From the NCBI GenBank assembly GCA_963676845.2, contig CAXXKK010000019.1:148221-212220 (forward strand): a DNA stretch of 64,000 bases, given 5' to 3'. Each line of letters starts with the position of its first letter. The stretch's first letter is position 1. The translations under genes and the position numbers were made by a program. Below are positions 62,809 to 64,000 of the stretch, one piece after another. Origin of the DNA: G963662675 sp963676845. GTDB lineage: Bacteria; Bacteroidota; Bacteroidia; Bacteroidales; Prolixibacteraceae. Under the pieces are notes generated by a model. The model was not told the DNA's origin and searched no databases. It saw nothing but the letters and a program-made list of their open reading frames with translations.

Positions 62809-64000
62809 TTATTTTTCATCACGCAAAGCTTCAATCGGTTTAATTCGTATGGCTCTTTTAGCGGGTATCAGTCCTGCGAATATTCCGGAGGCAACCAACA
62901 CTGCTAAAGCAGAAAGCGCCATAGTCAGATTTACCTCGGGATGCTTGAAAAACACTTCATCACCAGACGATTCAAGCACCGTATCCATCAGCTCAAGAAT
63001 ACCTACCCCCAGGGAAAGGCCAATATATCCGGCCATAACAGTAAGGAATACACTTTCGGCAACAATGTGGGTAATGATTTTTCCGGGAGTTGCACCAATA
63101 GCTCGTTGAATACCAATCTCCTGCGTGCGTTCTTTGATGATTACCAACATGATGTTGCTAACCCCGATCACTCCTGCCATAAGGGTTCCAATACCTACAA
63201 TCCAGGTCAGTAACTGAATTCCCAAAAACAGGTTATCGAACTGTTTAAACTCCGCTTCAATATTAAATGTACTAAGAGCCTGAACATCTTCGGGAGCAAT
63301 TTGATGACGCTCTTTAATCAGCTCTGCAACTTCATCCTGTACGGTACTTACACTAACCCCTTCTTTGGCAGTTATGGAAATAAAGTGAACATCATTCCCA
63401 TGATTGTAAGTTACCTGCATGGTTGAGAAAGGAATGAATATATTTTCTTCTTTTTCACCATCTCCAATAATTACTGTTGTTTCAGGATGAATTACCCCAA
63501 CAACCTGAAAGTAAACACCATTTAAACGCAGGTACTGCCCGATGGGATCCTCACCTTCATCGAACATAACCTCCAGAACACGTTCGCCAATGATGCAGAC
63601 TTTTCGCTTTAAACGAATGTCAATTTCATTGATTAAGCGACCTTGCACAGGAGTCCACCCGTCAATTTTGAAAAAGTCGGGAGTTTCTCCATAAATGATA
63701 AAAGAACCGGCTCTTTCTCCCCGGACGGTATTGTCGGCCGTTGGTCCCTGACTAAATAGACGCGGGGAAAGGCATTCCACATCCTTAACATTCTGACGGA
63801 TATAATCCAAATCTGAATTATCCATCAGCCAGGTTCGTCCACGCTGAAACCCTTTGTAAGGGACACTTGTACGGTCTGTCCAGAAGAAAGCTGAATTGGA
63901 AGCAAAAGCATCAATTTCTTCCATGACTCCGTTTTGCAAAGCCTTTCCGGCACCGGACATAATAATGAGCATAAAGATTCCCCAGAACACACCAAAAGCT
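62809..64000 (-). CDS. MacB-like ABC transporter permease, 5' end outside window
   Basis: The frame is open to the right edge, starting within AFGVFWGIFMLIIMSGAG, the first transmembrane helix of MacB/FtsX-type permeases. A periplasmic MacB core domain follows (about 380 bases into the visible part: GQYLRLNGVYFQVVGVI), then three C-terminal helices with GVSNIMLVIIKERTQEIGIQRAIGATPG and the closing IPAKRAIRIKPIEALRDEK. No ATPase domain is visible, so it may be encoded separately upstream. Exports peptides, lipids or antibiotics through the adaptor and TolC that follow; substrate unknown. Confidence 0.93.
   Translation of the reverse strand, partial: AFGVFWGIFMLIIMSGAGKALQNGVMEEIDAFASNSAFFWTDRTSVPYKGFQRGRTWLMDNSDLDYIRQNVKDVECLSPRLFSQGPTADNTVRGERAGSFIIYGETPDFFKIDGWTPVQGRLINEIDIRLKRKVCIIGERVLEVMFDEGEDPIGQYLRLNGVYFQVVGVIHPETTVIIGDGEKEENIFIPFSTMQVTYNHGNDVHFISITAKEGVSVSTVQDEVAELIKERHQIAPEDVQALSTFNIEAEFKQFDNLFLGIQLLTWIVGIGTLMAGVIGVSNIMLVIIKERTQEIGIQRAIGATPGKIITHIVAESVFLTVMAGYIGLSLGVGILELMDTVLESSGDEVFFKHPEVNLTMALSALAVLVASGIFAGLIPAKRAIRIKPIEALRDEK

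Overview
The window comes from a member of the Bacteroidota, most likely of the marine Marinilabiliales/Bacteroidales type. This is inferred from gene content, because no rRNA gene is present. The supporting signs are type IX secretion (T9SS) hallmarks (a gliding-motility type C-terminal domain and a PorP/SprF-family protein), TonB proteins with a PEFPGG motif, a TAnnTTTG promoter element before the tRNA, weak Shine-Dalgarno sequences and AT-rich DNA.

The left half (1-31782, all on the minus strand) is devoted to surface proteins. Reading in the direction of transcription, cassette A runs from 31782 to 4220. It holds a giant 6245-residue repeat protein, a possible 74-residue coupled ORF, a 359-residue secreted protein, a 226-residue Ig-like secreted protein, a 1328-residue protein with a gliding-type C-terminal domain, and a SprF-like protein. 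A terminator follows. Cassette B (3885 to 1, leaving the window on the left) is a shrunken paralogous copy in the same order: a 710-residue relative of the giant protein, a 371-residue relative of the 359-residue protein, and a fused Ig-like/gliding-CTD protein whose start appears frameshifted. The layout recalls the sprB-sprF gliding locus of Flavobacterium, but the giant protein lacks the usual T9SS C-terminal domain. Instead, the giant protein, its paralogue and both ~360-residue proteins share a short RP[E/D/Q][I/L] motif near their C-termini. This pair of cassettes is the best candidate for an undescribed system. Cassette A is interrupted by 1.5 kb and 0.4 kb of REP-like, non-coding sequence.

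The stretch 31783-33073 is mostly non-coding. It holds three palindromes upstream of the giant gene, a degenerate 21-bp repeat that keeps a heptapeptide reading frame, and one small gene with its own terminator.

The stretch 33074-38772 is housekeeping: thyA, folA, a PfkB-family sugar/nucleoside kinase, hflX, two tandem tonB genes with separate terminators, and tRNA-Ala(GGC). After it come a degenerate acyl-carrier-like protein, a 47-residue secreted peptide and a large secreted hydrolase with a PKD-like C-terminus.

The stretch 41728-48412 is an RND efflux operon (outer-membrane factor, adaptor, permease) with a divergent AraC-type regulator. From 48667 there are two tandem secreted esterases and the remnant of a third. 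The rest holds an operon of a flippase, a DUF3267-like membrane metalloprotease and a cation-chloride-cotransporter-like permease, divergent from a glycosyltransferase and rnhB. These are followed by a Gly-rich outer-membrane protein, kbl, and a second export operon (MacB-like permease, adaptor, TolC) that runs off the right edge.
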